From Paraburkholderia saeva (lineage in GTDB: Bacteria > Pseudomonadota > Gammaproteobacteria > Burkholderiales > Burkholderiaceae), in NCBI RefSeq assembly GCF_907164555.1, contig NZ_CAJQZC010000003.1, positions 434,001 through 498,000 of the forward strand: a stretch of 64,000 nucleotides of DNA, written 5' to 3'. Every line of letters starts with the position of its first letter. The first letter of the stretch is position 1. The position numbers were made by a program, and so were the translations under genes. The notes beneath the pieces were generated by a model, which had not been told where the DNA came from, made no database searches, and saw nothing but the letters and a program-made list of their open reading frames with translations. Below are positions 39,405-48,767 of this stretch, in pieces.

Positions 39405-41336
39405 TCAGCAGCGATGCGGTCCGACGATCTTCAGTTTTGCCATGCGCCGGTATAACGTCGCGCGCGACATGCCCAACGCCTGTGCCGCTGCGTTGGGTCG
39501 CCAGTGTTGTTGCGTGAGCGCTTCGAGAATGCGGGCGCGTTCATCGGGCGATGCCGTGCGTTGCGCTTCGCGCGCGTGAACGGGAGAAAGGAGCGCGGCA
39601 ATATCAGGCGCGATGTGCCGTAGTTCGACCCGCGACGAATCGCACACCGCACACGCATAGCGCAGCACATTGCGCAGTTGCCGGATATTGCCGGGCCAGG
39701 GCAGTGTGCCCAGCTGTTCTGCAAGATGCGCGTCGAGCGTCAGCACGTGAGTGGCGCAACGGGCCTCTTCATCGAAGACCGCTTCGATTACATCGCGAAT
39801 GTCCGCGCGCTCACGCAGCGGCGGCATCGTCAGCGTCGCGCCGCTCAGGCGGTAGAACAGGTCTTCCCGAAAGACGCCTTCGCTCACCATCTGCGAAGGG
39901 CTGCGGTGCGTCGCGCAGATCACGTCGATGTCCACGCGCACCGGCGCGTCGCCACCCAGCGGCACCACTTCGCCTTCGGCGAGCACGCGCAGCAGACGCG
40001 TTTGCAGGCTGAGCGGCATGTCGCCGATTTCGTCGAGGAACAGCGTGCCACCGCTCGCCATCGCGATCTTGCCGCGCGCGCCGCGGCTGCGCGCACCGGT
40101 AAAGGCACCGGGCGCATAACCGAACAGTTCGCTCTCGATCAGCGATTCGGGAATCGCCGCGCAGTTCACGGCGACGAACGGCCGCGCGCGGCGTTCACCC
40201 GCCTCATGAATCGCGCGCGCGAACACTTCCTTCCCAACGCCCGTCTCGCCGAGAATCAGGATTGGCAGACGCTTTCCAGCGATGCGCAGCGCTACCTGCG
40301 CGTTCTGCGCGATACGCGGGTCGGCGCTGTGCAGGAAGCGGCTCATCGCGCCGAGATGGCGCTCCGCGTGCGATTCGTGCGACGTGGGCGTTGTCGTTGC
40401 GGTGACGCGCGCCGGTCGCCGCATGGGTGCGCGGATGCGCGCGTAAAGCGTGGCGCCCGTCGCACGCAGGCGTAAGCCGACGATGGCGTCCGTGCGCGCA
40501 AGATCGTGCAGATGGACTTCGGATGTATCGAAGATATCGTCGATGTGGCGTGGCCCGTTCAAATCTGGAATGCACTCGCGCGCCTTGCGGTTCGCCGTCA
40601 CGATGTTGCCGCACTCGTCGAACGCGATCAGCAGTTCGGGTTGCGCTTCGACGAAGTTGCGGCTTGCGTGGCCGAACAGGATCCAGTGCTGCGTCGTCTG
40701 GTTCAGGAAATAGCCGTCTTCGATCAGCCCGGCGCTTTGACGTACCAGCTGAAAGACGAGCCGCTGGCTTTCGCGGTTATCCGGCGATTGCACCGCCGAT
40801 GCGTCGAGCACGCCGATCAGTTCGCCTGCCGGCGCGAAGATCGGCGCGGCGCTGCACGTCAGCGTCGTGAATGCGGCGCGGAAATGATCGGTCTTGTGCA
40901 CCGTGATCGGCGCGAGATCCGTCAGCACATTCGCGACGCCGCAGGTGCCTTCCTCGCGTTCGGACCAGCACGAACCGATATACAGACCCGCATGCTTGAA
41001 ATGACTGCGCCGGTCGCGATCGATACGGTAGTCGATCGTCACGCCGTGCGCGTCGGTCAGCATCACGCAATAGTCGACGACGCGAATCATGTCGTGCAAC
41101 CGCGAAAGGCACTGTCCCGATGCGCGCAGAAACGCTTCTTCCTTTCCCTGGATCTCGCGCAGTTCCGATGAAGTCAACACACGCGGACCGATTGCCGAAC
41201 CGGGATCGAGCTGCCAGGTTTCGAACGAGCGCTGCCAGGAAGAGACGAGGCGCGACGATCCGGCAGGTGGGGGCAAACGTCCTTCGATGGCGCCCCGCAC
41301 GCGATCGACGTGCTGTGTTTGCGAGACGTAAGGCAT
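39405..41336 (-). CDS. acoR: Acetoin catabolism sigma-54-dependent activator
   Basis: Enhancer-binding activator of RNA polymerase sigma-54, 643 residues from the ATG at 41336. The N-terminal third (about 70-210) is a GAF-like sensor region with TCGVANVLTDLAPITVHKTDHF, usual in AcoR. The AAA+ domain has Walker A GETGVGKE (363-370), the sigma-54 contact loop GAFTGA (410-415) and Walker B GGTLFLDEIGDM (429-440). A Fis-type helix-turn-helix closes the protein. It is divergent from acoX, whose promoter is a consensus sigma-54 site with two inverted repeats upstream. The longer frame to 41576 has no support. Confidence 0.93.
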   Translation of the reverse strand: MPYVSQTQHVDRVRGAIEGRLPPPAGSSRLVSSWQRSFETWQLDPGSAIGPRVLTSSELREIQGKEEAFLRASGQCLSRLHDMIRVVDYCVMLTDAHGVTIDYRIDRDRRSHFKHAGLYIGSCWSEREEGTCGVANVLTDLAPITVHKTDHFRAAFTTLTCSAAPIFAPAGELIGVLDASAVQSPDNRESQRLVFQLVRQSAGLIEDGYFLNQTTQHWILFGHASRNFVEAQPELLIAFDECGNIVTANRKARECIPDLNGPRHIDDIFDTSEVHLHDLARTDAIVGLRLRATGATLYARIRAPMRRPARVTATTTPTSHESHAERHLGAMSRFLHSADPRIAQNAQVALRIAGKRLPILILGETGVGKEVFARAIHEAGERRARPFVAVNCAAIPESLIESELFGYAPGAFTGARSRGARGKIAMASGGTLFLDEIGDMPLSLQTRLLRVLAEGEVVPLGGDAPVRVDIDVICATHRSPSQMVSEGVFREDLFYRLSGATLTMPPLRERADIRDVIEAVFDEEARCATHVLTLDAHLAEQLGTLPWPGNIRQLRNVLRYACAVCDSSRVELRHIAPDIAALLSPVHAREAQRTASPDERARILEALTQQHWRPNAAAQALGMSRATLYRRMAKLKIVGPHRC

Positions 41337-41432
41337 GGTCGACTCCCGTCGAGCGATGCTGGAGGATTCCTGTCCGACCTTGTAGCACAACTCGAAAGCG
41401 CGATCACACTGCACTGCAGCATGAAAGACACG

Positions 41433-41469
41433 TGAGACGTTTGTCTCAGGCTGCGATGAGACGGTCTCG
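41433..41469 (+). promoter_or_regulatory. Two candidate AcoR upstream activator sites
   Basis: TGAGAC-GTTT-GTCTCA (41433-41448) is a perfect inverted repeat; a second, slightly imperfect copy TGAGAC-G-GTCTCG lies at 41457-41469, 24 bp or just over two helical turns further on. They sit about 205-240 bp upstream of the sigma-54 promoter of acoX, the normal position for enhancer sites, and about 100 bp upstream of acoR itself, so they could also allow autoregulation. Confidence 0.65.
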
Positions 41470-41672
41470 TTCCCCCGCAATCGCATGCCCGGTATGGTGC
41501 GCACGGATTCGTCCGTCGCACGGCGTGTTACGCGTGAAGCCGTTGCATCGATGGCGGGATGCAGCATGCGTTTCACCGGACGTGCTTTCAGCCAGGCGCT
41601 GAATCAGCCCTGGTCACGCAAAGCCCCTTGAATACAGGCGTTTCTGCGTATTCCGGAGTGCTGGATGTGTTT

Positions 41673-41687
41673 TGGCACATCCCTTGC
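41673..41687 (+). promoter_or_regulatory. Sigma-54 promoter of the aco operon
   Basis: TGGCAC (41673-41678), five bases, TTGC (41684-41687) gives the invariant GG-N10-GC spacing of a -24/-12 promoter. It lies 55 bp before the acoX start and downstream of two inverted repeats, matching control by the divergent AcoR. Confidence 0.85.
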
Positions 41688-41741
41688 AGTATCTCCGCTC
41701 ACTTGAAGCGCACGTTGCGTTTCACACGAGGAGACAAGCAC

Positions 41742-42797
41742 GTGTCTGTTCCCGTCACAGTGGGTGTCATTGCGAATCCTGCATCGGGCCGCGATATCCG
41801 GCGCCTCACGACGCACGCGTCTGTTTTCCCGACGGCAGAAAAAGCCAACATGATTGTGCGGCTGCTCGCGGGTCTCGGCGCGCTCGGCGTTGATCGCGTA
41901 CTGACGCTGCGTGACAAGACCGGCGTTTCCGCGCTGCTGCTGCGCGCAATCGAAACACACAAGGCCGTCGCTTCGCATCAACGCTGGCCTGAAGTCGAAT
42001 TTCTTGCGTTGCCGTTTTCCGACAGCGTCGCGGATACGCACGTCGGCGTCGCGCACATGGTGCGCGAAGGCGTCAGTCTGATCGCCGTGCTCGGCGGCGA
42101 CGGTACGCATCGCGCGGCCGCCGCGCATTGCGGCGACGTGCCGTTGCTAACGCTTTCGACGGGCACCAACAACGCGTTTCCCGATCTGCGCGAAGCCACT
42201 GTCGCGGGCCTTGCCGGGGCGCTGGTGGCCTCGCGCGCGGTGCCGCCCGAGATCGCGCTGGTGCGCAACAAGCGCCTTGTCGTGCGTTGCGTCGAGGGCC
42301 CGAACCAGGGGCGCGAAGAAATCGCGCTCGTGGACGTCTGCGTGAGCCGCCAGCGATTTGTCGGCGCGCGGGCCGTTTCCGAGCCTTCGGATATCGAAAC
42401 ACTCTTTCTGACGTTTGCCGCGCCGGATGGCATCGGACTGTCGTCGATTGGCGGCGCGTTCGCGCCGGTCGATCGCGCGGCGTCGCACGGTTTGCATCTG
42501 ACATTCGCGCGCCCGGGTGAAAGCGGTGTGCCGATCCTTGCGCCGATTGCGCCGGGTCGCATCGATCAGGTGACGATGCGCGCCTGCGAGCGGCTTGAAG
42601 CGGGCGCGTGGACGCCGCTTTACGCGGAACACGGCACGCTTGCGTTCGACGGCGAACGCGAGATCGAACTCGAACGCGGCGACCGCTATGAGGTCGCACT
42701 CGACTGGCGTGGACCGCTCACGGTCGATGTCGAGCGCGTGCTGCGTTACTCGGCATCGCGGCAACTCATGCGTGAGGTGGCGGCAGGAAGTACTTAG
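41742..42797 (+). CDS. acoX: Acetoin catabolism protein X, NAD-kinase-like
   Basis: First gene of the acetoin operon; 351 residues starting from GTG at 41742, with GAGGAGA a few bases upstream. The motif GGDGTHR near residue 107 and the opening GVIANPASGRDIRR are those of the NAD/diacylglycerol kinase fold. AcoX proteins accompany acetoin dehydrogenase in many bacteria but their reaction has not, to my knowledge, been settled. The 80-bp gap to acoA and shared promoter show co-expression. The frame is open upstream to 41559, which I reject because it would run through the sigma-54 promoter. Confidence 0.85.
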   Translation: MSVPVTVGVIANPASGRDIRRLTTHASVFPTAEKANMIVRLLAGLGALGVDRVLTLRDKTGVSALLLRAIETHKAVASHQRWPEVEFLALPFSDSVADTHVGVAHMVREGVSLIAVLGGDGTHRAAAAHCGDVPLLTLSTGTNNAFPDLREATVAGLAGALVASRAVPPEIALVRNKRLVVRCVEGPNQGREEIALVDVCVSRQRFVGARAVSEPSDIETLFLTFAAPDGIGLSSIGGAFAPVDRAASHGLHLTFARPGESGVPILAPIAPGRIDQVTMRACERLEAGAWTPLYAEHGTLAFDGEREIELERGDRYEVALDWRGPLTVDVERVLRYSASRQLMREVAAGST

Positions 42798-42877
42798 GAG
42801 TCGGCGCCGGACGAAACCGGTTGCATTCGTTCGGCGCTCATTGCAGCAGGCAGTGAAATCTATCAAGGAGACGAACC

Positions 42878-43861
42878 ATGTCTGTTTCAGCACAGTTGGG
42901 CAAGGGCGAACTACTGGAGGCGTACCGGATGATGCGCACGATCCGCGAATTCGAGGAGCGTCTGCACGTCGAATTCGCGACGGGTGAAATCCCCGGTTTC
43001 GTGCACCTGTATGCCGGCGAAGAGGCGTCGGCGGTCGGCACGATGATGCATCTGAACGACGCGGATTATGTCGCGACGACGCACCGTGGCCACGGTCACT
43101 GCATTGCCAAAGGTGTCGACGTGCGCGGCATGATGGCCGAGATCTATGGCCGCAAGACCGGCGTGTGTCACGGCAAGGGCGGCTCGATGCATATCGCCGA
43201 TCTGTCCAAAGGCATGCTGGGCGCAAACGGCATCGTCGGTGCGGGCGGCCCGCTCGTGTGCGGCGCGGCGCTCGCCGCGAAGCAGAAGAAAACCGGCGGT
43301 GTGGGCGTGTGCTTCTTTGGCGACGGCGCATCGAATCAGGGTGTGATCTTCGAATCGATGAATCTCGCTTCGGTGTGGCGGCTGCCGGTGATCTTCGTCG
43401 CGGAAAACAACGGCTACGCGGAAGCTACGTCGTCGACGTACTCGGTGGCGACCGACAACATCGCGGATCGCGCGAGCGGATTCGGCATGCCGGGCGTGAT
43501 CGTCGACGGCTTCGACTTTTTCGCCGTGCACGAAGCGCTCGGCGAAGCGATCGAACGCGCGCGCGGTGGTGGCGGCCCGACGCTCGTCGAAGTCAAATTC
43601 TCCCGCTATTTCGGGCATTTCGAAGGCGATGCGCAAACCTACCGCGCGCCCGGCGAGGTGCAGAAGCTGCGTGACGAAAAGGACTGTCTCAAGCGGTTTG
43701 AAGAACGCGTGGTGCGCGCGGAAATGGTTTCGCACGACGATCTGCGCGGCGTCGATGCAAAGGTGAAGGCGTTGATCGACGCGGCCGTCAGCGAGGCCAA
43801 GGCCGCGCCGATGCCGACCGCGGAAGACCTGCTGACCGACGTCTACGTGTCGTATCCGTAA
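42878..43861 (+). CDS. acoA: Acetoin dehydrogenase E1 component, alpha subunit
   Basis: Thiamine-diphosphate-dependent alpha subunit of the acetoin dehydrogenase complex, which cleaves acetoin to acetaldehyde and acetyl-CoA. Length 327 residues. The cofactor motif runs from GDG (148-150) to NN (177-178), and HRGHGHCIAKG plus GGSMHIADLSKGMLGANGIVGAG are typical of the pyruvate/acetoin E1-alpha group. AGGAGA lies 8 bp before the ATG. It is separated from its partner acoB by an unusual 271-bp spacer filled with hairpin repeats. Confidence 0.93.
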   Translation: MSVSAQLGKGELLEAYRMMRTIREFEERLHVEFATGEIPGFVHLYAGEEASAVGTMMHLNDADYVATTHRGHGHCIAKGVDVRGMMAEIYGRKTGVCHGKGGSMHIADLSKGMLGANGIVGAGGPLVCGAALAAKQKKTGGVGVCFFGDGASNQGVIFESMNLASVWRLPVIFVAENNGYAEATSSTYSVATDNIADRASGFGMPGVIVDGFDFFAVHEALGEAIERARGGGGPTLVEVKFSRYFGHFEGDAQTYRAPGEVQKLRDEKDCLKRFEERVVRAEMVSHDDLRGVDAKVKALIDAAVSEAKAAPMPTAEDLLTDVYVSYP

Positions 43862-43907
43862 CGCCGTCAGGCTGTGACGTAAACGCGAGACGAACCCGAC
43901 AGACCAA

Positions 43908-44121
43908 GCAAGTGAATTGCATGGGACCAGAGTAAGCGCTTTGCATGGGACTGGAGTAGCGCGCTAAAGCGCGAACTCCAGCCGACAGCTAAAGCGCCAA
44001 CTCTGGTCGACCGCAAGTGAATTGCATGGGACCAGAGTAAGCGCTAAAGCGCCAACTCTGGTCGACCGCAAGTGAATTGCATGGGACCAGAGTAAGCGCT
44101 AAAGCGCCAACTCTGGTCGAC
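43908..44121 (+). repeat. Tandem 55-bp hairpin repeats between acoA and acoB
   Basis: Two intact 55-bp units (44013-44067 and 44068-44121, the last differing only at its end) follow a first unit beginning at 43908 that is split by a 50-bp insert (43941-43990). Each unit contains GACCAGAGT and ACTCTGGTC as a 9-bp stem enclosing GCGC-TAAA-GCGC. The insert is a variant hairpin with GGACTGGAGT and AACTCCAG arms, so a related element sits inside the first. The last unit ends 11 bp before the acoB start, beside its AGGAGA ribosome site. No spacer pattern as in CRISPR is present. Confidence 0.9.
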
Positions 44122-44132
44122 AGGAGACAGAC

Positions 44133-45137
44133 ATGGCACGGAAAATCACGTTTTCTCAGGCGATCAACGAAGCCCTGAGCCAGGAGATGGCGCGCGATGA
44201 CAGCGTCATCGTAATGGGCGAAGACAACTCGGGCGGCGCGGGCGCACCCGGCGAACAGGACGCGTGGGGCGGTGTGCTCGGCGTCACGAAAGGGCTCTAT
44301 CACAAGTATCCGGGGCGCGTGCTCGATACGCCGCTTTCGGAAGGCGGCTTTATCGGTGCGGCGGTCGGTGCGGCCGCCTGCGGGTTGCGACCGGTCGCGG
44401 AGCTGATGTTCATCGACTTCATGGGCGTGTGCTTCGACCAGATCTTCAATCAGGCCGCGAAATTCCGCTATATGTTCGGCGGCAAGGCAGTGACACCCGT
44501 TGTCATCCGCACGATGCAGGGCGCGGGCCTGCGCGCGGCGGCCCAGCATTCGCAGATGCTGACTTCCCTCTTCACACATATACCCGGCCTCAAGGTGGTG
44601 TGCCCGTCGACTCCATACGACGCAAAAGGCCTGCTGATCCAGGCCATCCGCGACAACGATCCAGTCATCTTCTGCGAACACAAACTGCTGTACACCCGCG
44701 AAGGCGATGTGCCGGAAGAGTCGTATGCGATTCCGTTCGGTGAGGCGAACGTCGTGCGCGAAGGCGATGACGCAACCATCGTCACGTACGGCCGCATGGT
44801 GCACTACGCGACCGAAGCTGCAGAAAAGCTCGCAAAAGAAGGCATCCAGGTCGATGTGATCGATCTGCGCACGACTTCGCCGCTCGACGAGGAAACCATT
44901 CTCGAAAGCGCCGGGCGCACAGGACGTGTTGTCGTCGTGGACGAAGCGAATCGCCGCTGTTCGATGGCAACGGATATATCCGCGCTGGTCGCCGGGCGTG
45001 CGTTCCACTCACTGAAGGCGCCGATCGAACTCGTCACCGCGCCGCACACGCCCGTGCCGTTTGCCGGTGTGCTGGAAGACCTGTACATCCCGTCGCCGGA
45101 CCAGATCGCGGCCGCCGTGCGCAAGGTAAGGAGCTGA
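44133..45137 (+). CDS. acoB: Acetoin dehydrogenase E1 component, beta subunit
   Basis: Partner of AcoA in the E1 heterotetramer, 334 residues. Features include ITFSQAINEALSQEMARDDSVIVMGEDN at the start, the ADP/TPP-site glutamate in that block, DTPLSEGGFIGAAVGAAACGLRPVAELMFIDF and the C-terminal LYIPSPDQIAAAVRKV. The spacing to acoC is 3 bp. The hairpin array upstream ends almost at its ribosome site, so translation of acoB could depend on how that RNA folds or is processed, although AcoA and AcoB are needed in equal amounts. Confidence 0.93.
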   Translation: MARKITFSQAINEALSQEMARDDSVIVMGEDNSGGAGAPGEQDAWGGVLGVTKGLYHKYPGRVLDTPLSEGGFIGAAVGAAACGLRPVAELMFIDFMGVCFDQIFNQAAKFRYMFGGKAVTPVVIRTMQGAGLRAAAQHSQMLTSLFTHIPGLKVVCPSTPYDAKGLLIQAIRDNDPVIFCEHKLLYTREGDVPEESYAIPFGEANVVREGDDATIVTYGRMVHYATEAAEKLAKEGIQVDVIDLRTTSPLDEETILESAGRTGRVVVVDEANRRCSMATDISALVAGRAFHSLKAPIELVTAPHTPVPFAGVLEDLYIPSPDQIAAAVRKVRS

Positions 45138-45140
45138 GCA

Positions 45141-46253
45141 ATGCCGATTCACATGATCACGATGCCCAAGTGGGGCCTTTCGATGGAGCAGGGCCAGGTC
45201 AACGGCTGGCTGAAGTCGGTGGGCGACAAGGTCGCGAAAGGCGACGAAGTGCTCGACGTAGAAACCGACAAGATCTCCTCCGGCGTTGAGTGCGCCTTCA
45301 TCGGCACGTTGCGGCGGCAGGTTGCGCAGGAAGGCGAAACGCTGCCGGTCGGCGCGCTGCTTGGCGTCGTGGCGGACGCGGAAACGCCTGACAGCGAAAT
45401 AGATGCGGCCGTCGACGCGTTCCAGCGCGATTTCGTGCCACTGGCGGCTGTGGATGGCGACACCGGTCCGCAGCCGGAAAAAGCGCAGATTGGCGGCCGC
45501 ACGATACGCTGGCTGAAACTCGGGGAAGGCGGCACGCCGGTGGTGCTGATTCACGGCTTTGGCGGCGATCTCAACAACTGGCTCTTCAATCACGCGGATC
45601 TCGCCGCGCATCGCACAGTGTGGGCGCTCGATCTGCCGGGGCACGGCGAATCCGCCAAAGCGGTCGAAACCGGCAGTGCCGATGAACTCGCCGACAGCGT
45701 GATCGCGTTTCTCGACGATCGCGGCATCGAACGGGCGCATCTCGTCGGGCATTCGATGGGCGCGCTCATCGCGATGACAGTGGCGGAGCGGGCGCCGCAA
45801 CGCGTCGCTTCGCTCGCGCTGATTGCGGGCGCGGGCCTCGGCGACGACATCAACCGGGAGTACATCGAAGGCTTTACGGCCGGGACCAGCCGCAACACGC
45901 TGAAGCCGCATCTGACGAAACTCTTCGCCGATGGATCGCTGGTCACCCGTCAGCTCGTGGAAGACATCGTTCGCTACAAGCGGCTCGAAGGCGTGAGCGA
46001 CGCATTGCAGAAGATCGCCGCGTCGGCGTTCGAGGGTGGTGTGCAGCGGCGTCAGTATCGCGACAGACTGGAAACGCTTGCGCCGCGCACACTGGTGATC
46101 TGGGGCACCGAAGACCAGATCGTTCCCGCGCGTCACGCCGAAGGGCTGCCGTCGAACGTGCGTGTTCATGTGATCGAGGGGAAGGGGCACATGGTGCAGA
46201 TGGAAGCGGCGTCGGAAGTGAACCGTCTGCTCAACGAGTTCTTCGGGCAATGA
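45141..46253 (+). CDS. acoC: Acetoin dehydrogenase E2 component (lipoyl domain plus alpha/beta hydrolase fold)
   Basis: Acyl-transfer component of acetoin dehydrogenase, 370 residues. The N-terminal lipoyl domain (about 1-80) has the modified lysine K44 in DVETDKIS. Instead of the usual chloramphenicol-acetyltransferase-type E2 core, residues about 120-370 form an alpha/beta hydrolase with [12 protein letters not shown], nucleophile S205 in VGHSMG and a late histidine in [10 protein letters not shown]; this layout is known for AcoC of pseudomonads and Cupriavidus. The stop codon overlaps the next gene, lipA, which would supply lipoate for K44. Confidence 0.93.
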   Translation: MPIHMITMPKWGLSMEQGQVNGWLKSVGDKVAKGDEVLDVETDKISSGVECAFIGTLRRQVAQEGETLPVGALLGVVADAETPDSEIDAAVDAFQRDFVPLAAVDGDTGPQPEKAQIGGRTIRWLKLGEGGTPVVLIHGFGGDLNNWLFNHADLAAHRTVWALDLPGHGESAKAVETGSADELADSVIAFLDDRGIERAHLVGHSMGALIAMTVAERAPQRVASLALIAGAGLGDDINREYIEGFTAGTSRNTLKPHLTKLFADGSLVTRQLVEDIVRYKRLEGVSDALQKIAASAFEGGVQRRQYRDRLETLAPRTLVIWGTEDQIVPARHAEGLPSNVRVHVIEGKGHMVQMEAASEVNRLLNEFFGQ

Positions 46254-47353
46254 CGATGAGCACCGTGCCCGCGAACCAGAGCACGACCGCGCTCGGTCAG
46301 CACGGGTTGCGCAGCCGCGAGAAGCTGGCCCGCATTCCCGTGAAGATCGTGCCGGTTTCGACAGACGCTGGTGGCGTTCTGCCAAAGCCCCCATGGCTGC
46401 ACGCCCGCCCGATGATGAGTGAAACCGTCGCGGAAATGGCGGCCATCCTGCGCGCACATCGTCTGCATTCGGTCTGTGAAGAGGCGATGTGCCCGAACAT
46501 CGGCGAGTGTTTCGCGCAGCGCACAGCGACGTTCATGATCATGGGAGGGATCTGTACGCGTCGGTGTGCATTCTGCGACGTGGCGCACGGGCGGCCCGAG
46601 CCGCTCGATGTCGACGAACCCGGGCGGCTTGCGGATGTAGTCGCGGCGCTCGGCTTGCGCTATGTCGTGATCACGTCGGTGGATCGTGACGATCTGCGCG
46701 ATGGTGGGGCTGAGCATTTCGTTCGCTGTATCGCGCTGATTCGCGAGCGCGTTCCCGGAATCCGCGTCGAAGTGCTGACACCGGATTTCCGGGGGCGCAT
46801 CGATCGCGCGCTCACGGCGTTCGAAACGGCATGGCCCGACGTGTTCAATCACAACATCGAAACCGTGCCGTCGTTATATCGCGCCGCACGCGCGGGCGCG
46901 CATTACGAAGGATCGCTTGAACTGCTCGCACGCGTGAAACGCGCAAATCAATGCGTCGTCACGAAGTCGGGATTGATGATTGGTCTTGGCGAAACCGATC
47001 GTGAGCTGTTGCACACGATGCAGGATATGCGTGCACACGATGTCGATATTCTGACACTCGGGCAGTATCTGGCACCGTCGCGGTTTCACATGCCAGTGCG
47101 GCGTTATATGCCGCCAGATGCGTTCGAGGCGGTACGTGAGGAGGGATTGAAGCTGGGATTTCGCGAGGTCGTGGCAGGGCCACTGGTGCGTTCTTCGTAT
47201 CACGCGGATCAGGTGGCGAAGCTCGAGCGACGACCGCAGCAGATTGCTGCAGCGATCGATCAGCGTGTGCCTGAGCCTGAAGCGACAACCGTGGACCACA
47301 AGACGCCGCTTGGGCAGATGGACGGGGACGTCCCTACGCTGCAACGGCTTTGA
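46250..47353 (+). CDS. lipA: Lipoyl synthase, acetoin-operon copy
   Basis: Radical SAM enzyme that inserts two sulfurs into protein-bound octanoyl groups, making lipoyl-AcoC. It has 367 residues, longer than the common 310-330 because of an N-terminal extension of about 40. The auxiliary cluster cysteines are C76, C81 and C87 in [12 protein letters not shown]; the SAM cluster is C102, C106 and C109 in CTRRCAFC. The start overlaps the acoC stop (ATGA). A housekeeping lipA is expected elsewhere; this one is tied to acetoin induction. No dihydrolipoamide dehydrogenase gene follows. Confidence 0.92.
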   Translation: MTMSTVPANQSTTALGQHGLRSREKLARIPVKIVPVSTDAGGVLPKPPWLHARPMMSETVAEMAAILRAHRLHSVCEEAMCPNIGECFAQRTATFMIMGGICTRRCAFCDVAHGRPEPLDVDEPGRLADVVAALGLRYVVITSVDRDDLRDGGAEHFVRCIALIRERVPGIRVEVLTPDFRGRIDRALTAFETAWPDVFNHNIETVPSLYRAARAGAHYEGSLELLARVKRANQCVVTKSGLMIGLGETDRELLHTMQDMRAHDVDILTLGQYLAPSRFHMPVRRYMPPDAFEAVREEGLKLGFREVVAGPLVRSSYHADQVAKLERRPQQIAAAIDQRVPEPEATTVDHKTPLGQMDGDVPTLQRL

Positions 47354-47563
47354 GGTACCACCTCCGACGAAAAAACCGGTTGCTCCGGCGAATCCCCTTA
47401 GGCCTTTACCGGCAACCGGTCAACGATGCGCCGGGTAGACGCGTCAGCCGGGTCGCTATCACGCACTGCGGCCGCCGTGAGAGGGCTCATGACTGCAGCG
47501 TGTTGCCGGGGTATTGTTCGACTCGTCATCCTGCGCGATTACCCCGGCGACGCGATAGCGTGG

Positions 47564-48712
47564 TCAGAACTTGTGTTTGATGCCCACGCCGACTGCCCAC
47601 GGCGCGTATCCCGGTTGAACCGTATCGTTCGCAAAAACGCCGACGCCGACAATGCCGTTGGAATTGTTGTCGTAATAAACGGCGTTGGCGAATAGCGTAG
47701 TTCGCAGTGACAGGTGATAGGCATAGTTCAGCGAATAGCTTTGCGTCACGCGATCACCTTGCTGACTCACGTGCGCGGTGCCGATGTTGACGTCGGAATG
47801 GCCGAGCGGCACGCCCACGTTGACCTGCCATGACGAAGCGAACCAGTTGTCGTCGGTGCGGTGCGCATAAATGTAGTTAGCACCTATTTCGATGTCGTGC
47901 CACGCTTTGTACGAGGCGCTGACCAGCTCCGTTTTCCAGCTCGACGAGTTCGAAGTCTTGCTGTTGGCGTAATAACCGTAGTTGTTGAATGCGATGTTCA
48001 GATGGAGCGGTCCGATCGCATATCGCACGCGCGTGCCGAACTCCTGGCCGGCCCGCGACTGGAACCCCGATACGTTCGAGAAGCCATATCCGACGTCAGC
48101 GCTCAAACCGTGAAAATGGGGTGTTGAATAATAGATCGCATTCGACAGGTAATCCGTGTAGGTGGAGTATCCGAGTACGGTGTCGTATTGCAGTTTGATT
48201 GCCGCGAGACTCGAATCGCTGAAGTCGAGGTTGCGGTCGGAGTCGACGTAAGCCCAATAGTCCGGCTTGTGCATACGCCCCATTTCCATGCGTCCAAACT
48301 CGGGGTTGGACAAGCCGACATAAGAGCCCTTGCTCCACAGCACGCCGTTCGAAGGGCCCTTTCCGCTCAGCAGCTTGAAGCCGGTTTCAAGGAAGAAGAA
48401 GGCCGTCGTGCCGCCCCCCAGCGATTCAGTGCCTCGAAGTCCCCAGTACGACGTTCCGTTCCACATCTCGCGGTTCTTCACACCTGCATCCGAGTTCCCA
48501 AACATGAAGCCGGTTTCCACCTTGCCATAGAGCAGAATGGACGAGATGTCGGGCACGGTCTTGGACGTATTGTTGAAGCTTCCGGTGTCGGGGTCCTTCG
48601 AAGTCGTCGGCGCATGCGGATCGAATTCGCTTGCGGAATCCGCAGCGAGTGCCGTCTGAGCGAACAGGCTCGCGGCGCCTGCGAATAGCAGGCATCCTGT
48701 TGTCTTCTTCAT
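47564..48712 (-). CDS. Outer-membrane porin in the phytase operon
   Basis: Beta-barrel porin, 382 residues from the ATG at 48712, with signal peptide MKKTTGCLLFAGAASLFAQTALA. The mature N-terminus has an unusual hydrophilic stretch (about 24-52, rich in Asp, Thr, Ser and Pro) before the first strand SILLYGKVETGF, and the protein ends in VGIKHKF. It starts 55 bp after the phytase stop on the same strand with GGAGA upstream and no terminator between, so both are likely on one message. A channel for inositol phosphates or released inositol and phosphate would fit; this is inference from position. Confidence 0.88.
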   Translation of the reverse strand: MKKTTGCLLFAGAASLFAQTALAADSASEFDPHAPTTSKDPDTGSFNNTSKTVPDISSILLYGKVETGFMFGNSDAGVKNREMWNGTSYWGLRGTESLGGGTTAFFFLETGFKLLSGKGPSNGVLWSKGSYVGLSNPEFGRMEMGRMHKPDYWAYVDSDRNLDFSDSSLAAIKLQYDTVLGYSTYTDYLSNAIYYSTPHFHGLSADVGYGFSNVSGFQSRAGQEFGTRVRYAIGPLHLNIAFNNYGYYANSKTSNSSSWKTELVSASYKAWHDIEIGANYIYAHRTDDNWFASSWQVNVGVPLGHSDVNIGTAHVSQQGDRVTQSYSLNYAYHLSLRTTLFANAVYYDNNSNGIVGVGVFANDTVQPGYAPWAVGVGIKHKF

Positions 48713-48767
48713 GCTTGATATCTCCAGTTGTCGTTGTCGATTCTTCTTGTGTTGCTTCATCCGGCGG

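Noticed and set aside
41559..41741. Upstream extension of AcoX
   Set aside because: It would translate through the sigma-54 promoter; GTG at 41742 with a good ribosome site fits the family start.
43921..44095. Repeated four-codon frames (MGPE/MGLE) as real leader peptides
   Set aside because: They recur simply because the hairpin unit recurs, and no ribosome site precedes them; noted only as a curiosity.
43908..44121. CRISPR array
   Set aside because: Units are directly adjacent hairpins with no unique spacers, and no cas gene is present.
47375..47420. ACCGGTTGC ... GCAACCGGT inverted repeat as terminator between lipA and the porin gene
   Set aside because: The loop is 28 bases and there is no T-run, so I could not support it as a terminator.
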